From the NCBI GenBank assembly GCA_001464355.1, contig LNEU01000026.1, forward strand, positions 310,001 through 374,000: a stretch of DNA of 64,000 nucleotides, in the 5' to 3' direction. Each line of letters begins with the position of its first letter. Position 1 is the stretch's first letter. Of this stretch, positions 19,568 through 28,854 are shown piece after piece. The notes under the pieces were generated by a model. It made no database searches and had not been told where the DNA came from. It was given only the letters and a program-made list of their open reading frames with translations. Source of the stretch: Burkholderiales bacterium Ga0077544. Lineage in GTDB: Bacteria > Pseudomonadota > Gammaproteobacteria > Burkholderiales > Burkholderiaceae_D. Both the position numbers and the translations under genes were made by a program.

Positions 19568-20164
19568 TCAGACCGGCTCAGCCAACAGAATCGTCAAGTC
19601 GTGCACGATAGGTTCTACCCCCTGACCGTGGCGTATGAATAAACGTATGCGTCCTTGCGGATCGAATACATAGCTGCCTGCAGTGTGATCAACCGTGTAA
19701 CTACCTGGCGTTTTTCCCGGTACTTTTTGATAAAAGACCTTGAATTCCTTGGCGGTCTTTTCAGTCTCTGCCAAGTCGCCACGCAAACCCAGGAAGCGCT
19801 TATCAAACGCTGGCACGTATTGAGATAGCAGAGTCGCGGTGTCGCGTTCAGGATCTACTGTGATAAACAAAACCTGTACCTTGTCGGCGTCCGGCCCCAG
19901 GGCCTTCATCACATTCGCCATTTCCAGCATCGTCGTCGGACACACATCCGGGCATTGCGTAAAGCCAAAGAACACGACCACCGCCTTGCCCTTGAAGTCA
20001 GCGAGCGTGCGTGGCTTGCCATTATGATCAGGCAAAGAAAAGTCCTTGCCATACGCCAGCCCGGTCACATCGGTATTATTAAAAGCCACAGGCGCAGTCT
20101 TTTCGCCACATGCACTCAGGGCAAACAAAACCGTACAGATCAACAACAAGGAACGTAGACGCAT
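19568..20164 (-). CDS. Sco1/SenC copper chaperone for cytochrome oxidase
   Basis: Thioredoxin-fold lipoprotein that delivers copper to the CuA site of oxidase subunit II. 198 residues. The lipobox LSAC gives lipidated C19, the copper motif is CPDVC (in FFGFTQCPDVCP), and the distal histidine is in DHTAGSYVF. The start at 20164 gives MRLRSLLLI, a proper signal; a longer frame to 20287 runs back into ctaB. It is last in the leftward ctaA-ctaB-sco group, five bases after ctaB. Confidence 0.94.
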   Translation of the reverse strand: MRLRSLLLICTVLFALSACGEKTAPVAFNNTDVTGLAYGKDFSLPDHNGKPRTLADFKGKAVVVFFGFTQCPDVCPTTMLEMANVMKALGPDADKVQVLFITVDPERDTATLLSQYVPAFDKRFLGLRGDLAETEKTAKEFKVFYQKVPGKTPGSYTVDHTAGSYVFDPQGRIRLFIRHGQGVEPIVHDLTILLAEPV

Positions 20165-20169
20165 CTTTT

Positions 20170-21054
20170 TCAAAACCTCAAATAGTGATCGACCAGTAAT
20201 GCAGCAAACAACAGCGACAAATAAATAATCGAATACGTAAACATCTTGCGCGCAATCATGTCGGTGTAATGGCGATAAACCTGCCACGCATACCAGACAA
20301 AAATCGCGTCGAGTACCGCAGCTGACGCCAGATAAATCAAGCCGCTCATGCCTACTGCAAAGGGCAACATCGTCGTCGCCACCAAGGCTATCGTGTACAA
20401 CCAGATGTGGAACTGAGTGAAAGCAGTCCCATGCGTGATCGGCAGCATAGGCAAGCCGGATTTAGCATATTCATCACGGCGATACAAAGCCAGTGCCCAG
20501 AAATGCGGTGGCGTCCAGATGAAGATGATCAAGACGAGTATCCATGCCTGCATAGGCAAATCATTCGCAACCGCAGCCCATCCCAGTGCCGGCGGCATCG
20601 CACCGGACAAACCGCCGATGACGATATTCTGCGGTGTGGCCGGTTTGAGAATGATGGTGTAAATCACGGCGTAGCCAACAAAGGTCGCGAAGGTCAGCCA
20701 CATCGTCAGTGGATTGACGAAGTTATAAAGTATCCACATACCGGCACCGCCAATCACGCCTGAAAATACCAGCGTCTGCGTCACCGTGATTTCGCCACGC
20801 GCCATAGGTCGACGTGCAGTGCGCGCCATGCGTGAATCAATTTCGCGCTCGACCAGGCAATTGATGGCGAAAGCAGCACCCGCCAATAACCAAATACCAA
20901 CAGTTGCAGCGACAACTATCTTCCAGCTCGGGAGTTCAGGTGTCGCCAGAAACATGCCGATCACGGCGCAAAAAACTGCTAGCTGCGTGACACGCGGCTT
21001 GGTCAGTGCCCAGTATTGAGCGATGCGATTGGGAGATGCGGTCAAGGTTGTCAT
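20170..21054 (-). CDS. ctaB: Protohaem IX farnesyltransferase (haem O synthase)
   Basis: Adds the farnesyl chain to haem B, giving haem O. 294 residues with about nine membrane segments and the UbiA-superfamily aspartate-rich motif [19 protein letters not shown]. It sits between ctaA (haem A synthase) and sco, so the haem A route and copper delivery are grouped. Confidence 0.96.
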   Translation of the reverse strand: MTTLTASPNRIAQYWALTKPRVTQLAVFCAVIGMFLATPELPSWKIVVAATVGIWLLAGAAFAINCLVEREIDSRMARTARRPMARGEITVTQTLVFSGVIGGAGMWILYNFVNPLTMWLTFATFVGYAVIYTIILKPATPQNIVIGGLSGAMPPALGWAAVANDLPMQAWILVLIIFIWTPPHFWALALYRRDEYAKSGLPMLPITHGTAFTQFHIWLYTIALVATTMLPFAVGMSGLIYLASAAVLDAIFVWYAWQVYRHYTDMIARKMFTYSIIYLSLLFAALLVDHYLRF

Positions 21055-21101
21055 TCGTTATCTTTTGATGCGGTCGATGAGTTCAAATCAATATGCAAAA
21101 T

Positions 21102-22217
21102 CTATTTGATCTGACTCACGATGTTCCCGGGTTGACCCGAGATTCGAGTCTTGTAGTTTAACATGACCAGCAATAGCACAAGTAAGGCTGCACAACCGTT
21201 GTGCGCTACTGCAAGTGCGAGCGGCCATTTCAATGACACGGTGGCAATACCGATCGTGATTTGCAAAGCCAGCGCGCCCAGCAAAGCGCGCGCAATCGGT
21301 CGCATGCCTTCAAGCTTCAATGCTCGATAACCCAGCCAAGCCAAATACGCAGCCAGCACAAATGCAAAAATTCTATGCGTCCAATGGATAGCGGTCAGTG
21401 CTTCAAACGGTAGATACTCACCATCCGCCGTTTTACCCAAACTGCGCCATAGGGTAAAGCCATTATCGAAATCCATCTGCGGTATCACTGCGCCGTGACA
21501 CAAAGGGAAGTCAGTGCAAGCCAGCGCGGCATAGTTGGTGCTGACCCAACCGCCCAACGCAATTTGCACGGTCAGCATTATCAAACCTATCAAGGCAGGG
21601 AGTCGCAATGCAGATGCCTGCTCTGCAACTGGCGCATGATCTTTTTGGCAAGCACCTACCCAGGTCAACATGCCGAGTAAAAGCATGCCTAGCAATAAAT
21701 GAATGGTGACAATGATGGGCTGTAACTTCATCGTGACAGTCCATGCACCAAACGCACCTTGGATGCAAACGAAGACAAACAGCAGCATTGGATAACGCGG
21801 TGAGAAACGCTGATTCGTGCGCCCGCTTTGCAACCAGAAGCGCCAGGCAATTACCAGGATCGCGATGATCAATACGCCTATGCCCATCGCCAGATAGCGA
21901 TGAATCATTTCTATCCACGCCTTCATGACCGTAACAGGACCATCAGGCATCAAGGCTTCCGCAGCGCGTATATGCTCCATCGCCTGCAAAGGATTGGCAT
22001 GACCGTAACAGCCTGGCCAGTCAGGGCAACCCAGACCCGAATCAGTGAGCCGCGTAAAAGCACCGAACATGATTACATCAAAGGTCAGGAATACCGTCAC
22101 CCATACCAACTTGCGATACTTGTCCGGATCTTTCGAAGACCATACGATCACAAATGCCAGCAATGCGACGAACAGTCCCTTGGTGGCCAACTGGAATAAT
22201 ATGTTGGAATCAACCAA
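21102..22217 (-). CDS. ctaA: Haem A synthase (COX15/CtaA)
   Basis: Oxidises the C8 methyl of haem O to give haem A. 371 residues, about eight membrane segments. The cysteine pair of the proteobacterial/mitochondrial-type enzyme is seen in GLGCPDWPGCYGH. Candidate haem-ligand histidines lie in MIHRYLAMG, TIHLLLGM, IHWTHRIFAF and VAHNG. It overlaps the upstream Sco-like gene by eight bases and precedes ctaB by 47 bases. Confidence 0.95.
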   Translation of the reverse strand: MVDSNILFQLATKGLFVALLAFVIVWSSKDPDKYRKLVWVTVFLTFDVIMFGAFTRLTDSGLGCPDWPGCYGHANPLQAMEHIRAAEALMPDGPVTVMKAWIEMIHRYLAMGIGVLIIAILVIAWRFWLQSGRTNQRFSPRYPMLLFVFVCIQGAFGAWTVTMKLQPIIVTIHLLLGMLLLGMLTWVGACQKDHAPVAEQASALRLPALIGLIMLTVQIALGGWVSTNYAALACTDFPLCHGAVIPQMDFDNGFTLWRSLGKTADGEYLPFEALTAIHWTHRIFAFVLAAYLAWLGYRALKLEGMRPIARALLGALALQITIGIATVSLKWPLALAVAHNGCAALLVLLLVMLNYKTRISGQPGNIVSQIK

Positions 22218-22794
22218 TGGATGAAGCTTTCAAAAGTTTGGTCACATCCTTCTTGATCTTGTTTGGGTCTGCGTCTTTAGGGAAACGCATCATTAAATTA
22301 CCAAGAGGATCAATCATGTAAATATGATCGGACATCGTCGTGCCCTCTTCCACCGGCAACCATGCACGTACCGCATCCGCTTTTGCTCGCAGCATATTGG
22401 TCCCGTCAAACTCGCGCATCAATATCGTATCCAGCGGTTTATCGTCAGTGATCAGCCAGACGCGCTCTATACGTTCCATCTCTTTGCCTTGTGCGAGGCG
22501 CAACTGACGTATGTCATGCAGTTTCTTTTCGCACACCGCAGGACATTCCCCGCCATCAATCTGCAGCATGATCCATTTGCCCTGGTAGGCGTCCAATGCG
22601 ATCGGCTTGCCATCCAGCGTCATGGTTCCGAGTACCGGAATCGGATAATCGCGCGGGTCGATGAATGCGCCGTAATTGGTGCGACCCTGCGGTTTGATCA
22701 CGTAGTAAGTCAGATACGAAAAAATGATAGGCGAGGCGCAGACCAGCAGAACCGCCAGTAATTTCCAGCGCCCTTTGTGTTTATTTTTTTCCAC
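22210..22794 (-). CDS. Membrane-anchored Sco/thioredoxin-like protein
   Basis: 194 residues. One N-terminal membrane anchor (about 11-32) is followed by a periplasmic thioredoxin-like domain with a CxxxC motif (ECPAVCEKK) and a later histidine (SDHIYMID), the layout of copper-binding Sco proteins though sequence similarity is weak. The genuine Sco is also present at 19568, so this is a second, divergent family member found in oxidase clusters of Burkholderiales. It overlaps ctaA by 8 bases and the SURF1 gene by 14 bases, so expression is probably coupled. A copper or disulfide role is inference. Confidence 0.8.
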   Translation of the reverse strand: MEKNKHKGRWKLLAVLLVCASPIIFSYLTYYVIKPQGRTNYGAFIDPRDYPIPVLGTMTLDGKPIALDAYQGKWIMLQIDGGECPAVCEKKLHDIRQLRLAQGKEMERIERVWLITDDKPLDTILMREFDGTNMLRAKADAVRAWLPVEEGTTMSDHIYMIDPLGNLMMRFPKDADPNKIKKDVTKLLKASSIG

Positions 22795-23494
22795 GTCGAA
22801 TTCCTGTCACAACAAAGAAAATGAAAGCCATTGCCGCCAGTGCATACCACTGGAAGGCATAACCGCGATGCTTCTCCACACCATTAGATGGCTGCGGCCA
22901 GTCGCGCACCAAGCCATCTTGCGTGTCGGATAACTGCTCAAGAAAAATCGGCTGCATCAGCAACTTGCTGGAAGCGGCAAAACTTGGGATATCGAGATTT
23001 TGCACAATCGCATGAGGCTGTGGCGCATCTACAGCACCCAATTGCATGACGCGGCCAATGCTCCGGCGCGCCACACCTTCAATTTCAATCGTGCCATCTG
23101 GTGTGGCGATAGCCGGCACTTTGGTACGATCGGCAACGTTGCGAGGAATCCAGCCGCGCGCTACCAGAACATGCTGATTGCTATCGACAATCTTGAACGG
23201 CATCAACAGATAAAAACCGGCAACGCCGTTACTCGGGCGATTATCCAGATAGACAGGCCAATCGCGCACGAACTCTCCTTTTGCTACCACGCGGCGAAAT
23301 TCAAGGCTCTCGTCATCGGGCAAGGCCGCACTCAACCGAATCGCAGGCGCAGACTGCCTGGCCTGCAGTTTGTCTGCCAGCTCGATCTTCTCTGTCGCAC
23401 GCCGGGTCTGCCACTGCGCCAGGGATAGTCCGACTGCCACTGCGACCGCTGCAGCAACAAATGGAATGAACCTAAATCGAAAGTTGATTCGCAT
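22781..23494 (-). CDS. SURF1-family oxidase assembly protein
   Basis: Assembly factor linked to haem A insertion into subunit I of aa3 oxidases. 237 residues with two membrane segments, N-terminal (about 7-24) and C-terminal (about 215-232). Family blocks include VYLDNRPSNGVAGFYLLMPF, LVARGWIPRN and the C-terminal GYAFQWYALAAMAF. It overlaps the Sco-like gene and is divergent from the small DUF2909 gene. Confidence 0.94.
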   Translation of the reverse strand: MRINFRFRFIPFVAAAVAVAVGLSLAQWQTRRATEKIELADKLQARQSAPAIRLSAALPDDESLEFRRVVAKGEFVRDWPVYLDNRPSNGVAGFYLLMPFKIVDSNQHVLVARGWIPRNVADRTKVPAIATPDGTIEIEGVARRSIGRVMQLGAVDAPQPHAIVQNLDIPSFAASSKLLMQPIFLEQLSDTQDGLVRDWPQPSNGVEKHRGYAFQWYALAAMAFIFFVVTGIRRGKK

Positions 23495-23562
23495 TACAAT
23501 ATCAATTCACTCAAACCATACTGCGTTACTGACTAAGCTTTCTCTGTCAGGCGTACATTGCC

Positions 23563-23763
23563 ATGAAAATCATCGTCGCCATCGCTTTTATCCTGATCAT
23601 TGCCAGCCTTGGATCCGCGCTGTTTTTCATGATGAAGGATAAAGGTAAAAGCGATCGCACGGTCAAGGCACTGGCGATGCGTGTCGGATTCTCGATCACG
23701 CTCTTTATCCTGGTGCTGGTTGCTTATCACTTCGGTCTTATTCAACCGACCGGAATACGCTAA
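23563..23763 (+). CDS. Twin-transmembrane DUF2909 protein
   Basis: 66 residues almost filled by two membrane helices (about 3-25 and 43-60) joined by a basic loop (KDKGKSDR). This small family is regularly found beside oxidase assembly genes in betaproteobacteria, and here it is divergent from SURF1. The function is unknown; assembly or stability of the oxidase is a guess from context. Confidence 0.85.
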   Translation: MKIIVAIAFILIIASLGSALFFMMKDKGKSDRTVKALAMRVGFSITLFILVLVAYHFGLIQPTGIR

Positions 23764-23816
23764 GCATCAATATACAATGCGTTTTTTGCATGTCATACAA
23801 CATGTAAGTCGCTCGT

Positions 23817-23846
23817 AAAAAAGCCGCACCGAAGTGCGGCTTTTTT
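23817..23846. terminator. Bidirectional terminator, DUF2909/coxC
   Basis: AAGCCGCACCGAAGTGCGGCTT hairpin with A and T tracts between the convergent DUF2909 and subunit III genes. Confidence 0.92.
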
Positions 23847-23902
23847 GTGCCCTGCTGCTTTACTCTCGACTCAAATTAACAAGCAATATTGAAAGCGAAT
23901 AC

Positions 23903-24763
23903 TTAGAGCCAATAAACAACAACGTACAAACCAAGCCATACCACATCGACAAAGTGCCAATACCATGCGGCACCTTCAAAAGCGAAGTGATTGTCTGCTG
24001 TAAAGTGACCCTTCAGTACACGATACAAAATGACGCTCAACATGATCGCACCCAGAGTCACATGAAAACCATGGAAGCCGGTCAGCAAATAGAAGGTTGA
24101 ACCATAAACACCCGAGGTCAGCTTCAGGTTCAAGTCGCTGTAAGCGTGCATATATTCATAGACTTGAAAGCCCATGAAAATCGCGCCCAGCAGAATTGTC
24201 GCAGCCAGCCAGAAAGCCGTTTTACCACGATGATTTTCTCGAATCGCATGGTGTGAAATTGTCAGCGTCACGCCAGACAACAATAACAATGCGGTGTTGA
24301 TGGTCGGTATCCAAAATGGGCCCATGGTGGCAAACGACTCCACGGTTCCCGCAGGGCCGACATTACCCCATTGCGCCGCAAAATCAGGCCACAGAATCTT
24401 GTGGTCAAGATCGCCCAGCCAAGGCATCGTGATGCTGCGCGCATAAAACAAGGCGCCAAAGAATGCAGCAAAAAACATGACTTCGGAGAAAATGAACCAG
24501 CTCATGCTCCAGCGGAAAGAGACATCAATACGCTGGTTGTACAGACCGCCCTCGGACTCGGCAATTGCCTCGCCAAACCATTTGTACAAAACGAACAGGA
24601 AACCGATCAGGCCGATCGCGTTTGCATAAGGGCCCCAGGCAATATCGTTTACCCAGGCCGATGCACCAGCCATCATTATGAGTAGCGAAATACCAGCCGT
24701 TACCGGCCATCTGGACGGGCCAGGCACGAAATAGTAAGGCGCATTCGCGTGTTGAGCACTCAT
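23903..24763 (-). CDS. ctaE: Cytochrome c oxidase subunit III
   Basis: Core subunit of the aa3-type oxidase; 286 residues with the family's seven-helix pattern. Typical blocks are WFIFSEVMFFAAFFGALFYAR, TLLLSGVTLTISHHA, and the C-terminal WYWHFVDVVWLGLYVVVYWL. The start at 24763 (SAQHANAPYYFVPGPS) has GGGAG six bases upstream; an open extension of six codons is rejected. It follows ctaG in the leftward cox group. Confidence 0.96.
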   Translation of the reverse strand: MSAQHANAPYYFVPGPSRWPVTAGISLLIMMAGASAWVNDIAWGPYANAIGLIGFLFVLYKWFGEAIAESEGGLYNQRIDVSFRWSMSWFIFSEVMFFAAFFGALFYARSITMPWLGDLDHKILWPDFAAQWGNVGPAGTVESFATMGPFWIPTINTALLLLSGVTLTISHHAIRENHRGKTAFWLAATILLGAIFMGFQVYEYMHAYSDLNLKLTSGVYGSTFYLLTGFHGFHVTLGAIMLSVILYRVLKGHFTADNHFAFEGAAWYWHFVDVVWLGLYVVVYWL

Positions 24764-24893
24764 CTCCATCTCCCAATACAAAATTCAAATAGTTACGATG
24801 CAACGGCAACTGCGACCCATGTCACAAGCACCGCAATTCAACTCCATTTAAACCTCGCGACATGACTGTCGTCGTATTTCCGCTTCTTATTTC

Positions 24894-25472
24894 TTATCCT
24901 GCTACTACTGGCTTCAACTCAACTGTTTTTTCAGGCTTGGCAATCTCAAAGAAAGTATAGGACAAGGTGATCGTCTTTACATCTTTGGGTAAGGCAGGAT
25001 CCAGGTAAAACACAACCGGCATTTGCTTGGCCTGATTTGGCTCCATTGTCTGTTGCTGGAAACAAAAGCATTCCACCTTCTTGAAGTGCGCTGCAGCTTG
25101 CTGCGGCGCATAACTTGGGATTGCCTGCGCTTCCACACTGCGAGCTTGCGTATTCACTACCTCATACACCACTTGCGTCATTTCACCCGGGTGCACTTGC
25201 ATGCTATTTACGGTCGGGCGAAAGCGAAATGGCCCTTGTGTATTTGCATCAAACTCAACCGTGATCGTTCTGCTCTTGTCGATTTGCGAGTTATCGATCG
25301 GCTTTACCTTCATCTCTTGCGAAGTAAGGATATTGACGCCAGTCAGCTCACAAATCTGTTTGTAAATCGGCACAAGCAGATAACCAAAACCAAACATCAT
25401 TACCGCAATCACGGCGAGCTTGCCGAACATTCGGGCATTCAATCTGCCCGTTGGTTCTGTCTGGTTATCCAT
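24894..25472 (-). CDS. ctaG: Cytochrome c oxidase assembly protein Cox11/CtaG
   Basis: Copper chaperone for the CuB site of subunit I. 192 residues with one N-terminal membrane anchor (about 13-33) and a periplasmic immunoglobulin-like domain. The copper motif CFCF is in KKVECFCFQQQ, and FRPTVNSMQVHPGE is another family block. It lies between the 34-residue assembly peptide and ctaE. Confidence 0.96.
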   Translation of the reverse strand: MDNQTEPTGRLNARMFGKLAVIAVMMFGFGYLLVPIYKQICELTGVNILTSQEMKVKPIDNSQIDKSRTITVEFDANTQGPFRFRPTVNSMQVHPGEMTQVVYEVVNTQARSVEAQAIPSYAPQQAAAHFKKVECFCFQQQTMEPNQAKQMPVVFYLDPALPKDVKTITLSYTFFEIAKPEKTVELKPVVAG

Positions 25473-25478
25473 CTTGTC

Positions 25479-25583
25479 CTAAATAAACCAAATACGTTTG
25501 ACAACCACGCTGAGCATGAAGACTGCTGCGAGTGCTACGAGCAGTAGCGCGGTACGCAAATTACGTTTTTTCTGATCAGTCAT
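25479..25583 (-). CDS. Small oxidase assembly membrane peptide (34 aa)
   Basis: An ORF of 34 codons: basic N-terminus (TDQKKRNLR), one membrane helix (TALLLVALAAVFMLSVVV), basic end (KRIWFI). It is nested between subunit I and ctaG, seven bases before ctaG. Very short single-helix proteins at exactly this place are annotated as cytochrome oxidase small assembly proteins in Burkholderiales. Too short for routine gene calling; support comes from position and amphipathic design. Confidence 0.8.
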   Translation of the reverse strand: MTDQKKRNLRTALLLVALAAVFMLSVVVKRIWFI

Positions 25584-25621
25584 TTGAAGACGAACTCACT
25601 CGCGTGAATCCGTCGCTCCAT

Positions 25622-27229
25622 TTACTTGACAGTCGGTGGTGTTTCAAATGTATGGAAAGGTGCAGGGCTAGGCACAGTCCATTCCAGACCTTCAGCGCCT
25701 TCCCAAGGCTTGTCCGCTGCCGGCACGCCGCCTTTGATCGATGGCAATACGACTGCGAACAGGAAATACAGCTGCATCAAACCGAAGCCAAAACCGCCGA
25801 TAGATGCAATTACATTAAAGTCTGTAAATTGCGCAGGATAGTCAGCGTAACGACGCGGCATACCCGCCAATCCCAGGAAGTGCATAGGGAAGAAGGTGAT
25901 GTTGAACAGAATCAGCGAGCCCCAGAAGTGAATTTTGCCGCGCGTTTCGTTGTACATGAAACCTGTCCACTTCGGTCCCCAGTAGTAGAAACCGGCGAAC
26001 AGCGCAAACAGCGAACCTGCCACCAACACATAGTGGAAGTGAGCAACCACGTAGTAGGTATCTTGCAGCTGGATGTCGATCGGAGTCACCGCCAGAATCA
26101 AGCCGGTAAAACCACCAATCGTGAACACGAAGATGAAGCCGATCGCGAACAGCATAGGTGTTTCAAAAGTCATCGAACCGCGCCACATGGTCGCAATCCA
26201 GTTGAAAATCTTCACGCCAGTCGGCACTGCGATCAGCATCGTCGCGTACATGAAGAACAACTGCGCAGTTACCGGCATACCGGTAGTGAACATGTGATGT
26301 GCCCACACCATGAACGACAGAATGGCAATAGAAGCGGTTGCATACACCATAGACGCATAACCGAACAATTGCTTGCGGGCGAATGCCGGAATGATGTGTG
26401 ACACGATACCGAACGCAGGCAGAATCATGATGTACACCTCTGGATGTCCGAAGAACCAGAAGATGTGCTGATACATGACAGGATCGCCGCCGCCGGCCGC
26501 GTTAAAGAAGGATGTACCGAAATGACGGTCCGTCAATGTCATCGTGATCGCGCCAGCCAGAACCGGCATCACGGCGATCAGCAGATATGCGGTAATCAAC
26601 CAGGTCCAGCAAAACATCGGCATCTTCATCAATGTCATGCCTGGCGCGCGCATGTTCAGGATGGTCACGATGATGTTGATCGAACCCATGATCGACGATG
26701 CGCCCATGATGTGCATCGCGAAAATCGCCATATCCATGCCAGGACCCATTTGCGTCGACAGTGGCGCATACAGCGTCCAGCCGGCAGCAGTTGCGCCACC
26801 AGGAACCAGGAACGACGTTGCCAACAAAATCGCGGCAGGTGGCAACAACCAGAACGAGAAGTTGTTCATCCGGGCAAACGCCATGTCGGATGCGCCGATT
26901 TGCAGCGGCACCATCCAGTTGGCGAAACCAACGAAGGCGGGCATGATCGCGCCGAACACCATCACCAGACCGTGCATCGTGGTCAGCTGATTGAAGAATT
27001 CAGGTTGCATCAATTGCAGGCCAGGCTGGAATAGTTCTGCGCGAATCAACATCGCTAGAAAACCGCCGGACAACAGCATGATGAAGGAGAACCACAGATA
27101 TAAGGTGCCAATATCCTTGTGGTTGGTTGCATAGACCCAGCGACGCCAGCCATGTGGTGCGCCGTGATGATCGTCATGCGAATGATCGTGCGCTGCGTCG
27201 TGTGAATGATCGACTGCGGTTGTGCTCAT
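25622..27229 (-). CDS. ctaD: Cytochrome c oxidase subunit I
   Basis: Catalytic haem-copper subunit; 535 residues, twelve helices. The His-rich N-terminus ([17 protein letters not shown]) may bind metal. The CuB/cross-linked Tyr region is [13 protein letters not shown], the haem ligand pair is in [11 protein letters not shown], and the K-channel and D-channel regions look intact. The start at 27229 is preferred because AGGAG lies six bases upstream; a six-codon extension exists. It lies just after ctaC. Confidence 0.97.
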   Translation of the reverse strand: MSTTAVDHSHDAAHDHSHDDHHGAPHGWRRWVYATNHKDIGTLYLWFSFIMLLSGGFLAMLIRAELFQPGLQLMQPEFFNQLTTMHGLVMVFGAIMPAFVGFANWMVPLQIGASDMAFARMNNFSFWLLPPAAILLATSFLVPGGATAAGWTLYAPLSTQMGPGMDMAIFAMHIMGASSIMGSINIIVTILNMRAPGMTLMKMPMFCWTWLITAYLLIAVMPVLAGAITMTLTDRHFGTSFFNAAGGGDPVMYQHIFWFFGHPEVYIMILPAFGIVSHIIPAFARKQLFGYASMVYATASIAILSFMVWAHHMFTTGMPVTAQLFFMYATMLIAVPTGVKIFNWIATMWRGSMTFETPMLFAIGFIFVFTIGGFTGLILAVTPIDIQLQDTYYVVAHFHYVLVAGSLFALFAGFYYWGPKWTGFMYNETRGKIHFWGSLILFNITFFPMHFLGLAGMPRRYADYPAQFTDFNVIASIGGFGFGLMQLYFLFAVVLPSIKGGVPAADKPWEGAEGLEWTVPSPAPFHTFETPPTVK

Positions 27230-27247
27230 CTCAATCTCCTGATTCAT

Positions 27248-28408
27248 TTACTTGCGCGCAGCCAGCACTTCAGCTGGTTGAACAATATTTTCCGCAGCCT
27301 TGTTGGACCAATGATTACGGGTGTAGGTAATAACGGCCGCAATTTCAGTATCCGACAACACAGACTTCCATGCCGGCATGGCAGCTTTGCCCTCTAGCAG
27401 GATTTCAATATTGGGGGCTTTGGTACCAGTAACGATAGGCGAACCGTCCAGCGCAGGAAAACTTCCTGGCACACCCTTGCCGTTTGCCTGATGGCAAGCG
27501 ATGCAATTTGAGGTATAGACTTTTTCGCCACGCTGGACGAGCTCATCAATAGTCCATGTCTTGGCAGGATCGTCTGCATTTGCAGCCATTTCCTTTTTCT
27601 TGCCATCAACCCATGCTTTGTAATCTTCTTCGCTAACCACGTTCACGACGATAGGCATGAATGCGTGATCCTTGCCGCACAATTCGGCGCATTGACCACG
27701 GTAAGTACCGATTTTTTCAGCCTTGAACCATGTATCGCGGACAAAACCCGGGATCGCATCCTGCTTGACGCCGAACGCAGGAATCATCCATGCGTGGATC
27801 ACATCATTGGCGGTCAGGACGATACGGATTTTTTTATTGACTGGAACGACGACAGGATTGTCGACTTCGATCAGATAGTTTTCGCCTTTGGTAACTGAGG
27901 AGTCAACGATCTGTTCACGTGGCGTAGCGAGATTGGACAGGAAATTGATGCCTTCGCCTTCACCGTTCAGATAGTTGTAGCCCCATTTCCACTGCATGCC
28001 GGTGGCTTTAATGGTGATATCGGCATTCGACGTATCCTTCATTGCCACCACCGTTTTGGTGGCGGGCAACGCCATACCAATAACGATCAAGAACGGGACA
28101 ACGGTCCACGCAATCTCAACCAGAGTGCTTTCGTGGAATTTGGCAGACTTGTGGCCTAGCGACTTGCGATGTTTGAGTATCGAATAAAACATCACGCCAA
28201 AGACGGCGAAAAAAATGACCAGACAGATAATCAGCATCAATGTATGCAGCGAATATATCTGTTCGGCGATTTGCGTCACAGGTTGCTGAAAATTGAGCTG
28301 ACGTACTGCAGGTCCGCCTGGACTATCGGTCACCGCCCACGACGGCAAAGCTGCCGTCAGGAGCGACGCACCGAGCATCAAAGATTGAAGGCGCTTCGCA
28401 AGTTCCAT
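27248..28408 (-). CDS. ctaC: Cytochrome c oxidase subunit II with fused cytochrome c domain
   Basis: 386 residues: signal peptide (about 1-25), two membrane helices, a CuA cupredoxin domain with CAELCGKDHAFM, then a C-terminal class I cytochrome c domain with CIACH and a probable axial Met in AAMPAWKSV. It is therefore a caa3-type arrangement able to take electrons through its own haem c. First gene of the leftward cox operon, with GAGGAAATC before the ATG. Confidence 0.96.
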   Translation of the reverse strand: MELAKRLQSLMLGASLLTAALPSWAVTDSPGGPAVRQLNFQQPVTQIAEQIYSLHTLMLIICLVIFFAVFGVMFYSILKHRKSLGHKSAKFHESTLVEIAWTVVPFLIVIGMALPATKTVVAMKDTSNADITIKATGMQWKWGYNYLNGEGEGINFLSNLATPREQIVDSSVTKGENYLIEVDNPVVVPVNKKIRIVLTANDVIHAWMIPAFGVKQDAIPGFVRDTWFKAEKIGTYRGQCAELCGKDHAFMPIVVNVVSEEDYKAWVDGKKKEMAANADDPAKTWTIDELVQRGEKVYTSNCIACHQANGKGVPGSFPALDGSPIVTGTKAPNIEILLEGKAAMPAWKSVLSDTEIAAVITYTRNHWSNKAAENIVQPAEVLAARK

Positions 28409-28854
28409 GATTTCCTCAAATGCCCAAATTAAGAATTCTGTTGACCGCCGGGCAAAATTTCCAGACCCAGCCTCTGGTGCAATTCAAATTCGAATGCCCC
28501 CTCTTGAACCATCAAGAATCACCCACATCTCATTGGTGTGTTTGCGATTCCGACCACACTTACTTGCTTATTGCACCTTACTGTCGGTGCAGTTACGGCA
28601 CTTGCTTTAGTCTAAGCGCATGCTCGTTTACGGCCTGCATGCGTGACCGAACTCACTCCCGCGCAAAACCGTCGAAGTATAAGTCGTAAATGACAGTGTT
28701 ATCAAGCGCACAGGAATTTAGCCACCTTTATTCGGGTTAAATGCTGAAAGTACGCAACACTTCACACCACACCATCAAAATTTACTGTAGCACTTGCTGC
28801 ATTAAACTAATGTTATTTCAGCAAGTGCATTTGTCTGTCTTTCCGTCTTTTTTC
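28409..28854. other. 446-base gap before the cox operon
   Basis: This gap separates the cox operon start from the 3' end of the BioC-like gene. It should contain the ctaC promoter, but I cannot name one. An inverted repeat with 10-bp arms, GCACTTGCTG/CAGCAAGTGC (28790-28799 and 28819-28828, loop 19), sits next to the methyltransferase stop and may end that transcript, though no T tract follows. No credible ORF was seen. Confidence 0.4.

Noticed and set aside
24764-24893. Possible small DUF2970-type gene between ctaG and ctaE
   Set aside because: A hydrophobic tail (AVLVTWVAVAVAS) can be read, but its frame is closed by a stop just upstream and no start or ribosome binding site fits; only 130 bases are available.
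25532-26401. Rightward open frame of about 290 codons
   Set aside because: Antisense to cytochrome oxidase subunit I; composition is not protein-like.
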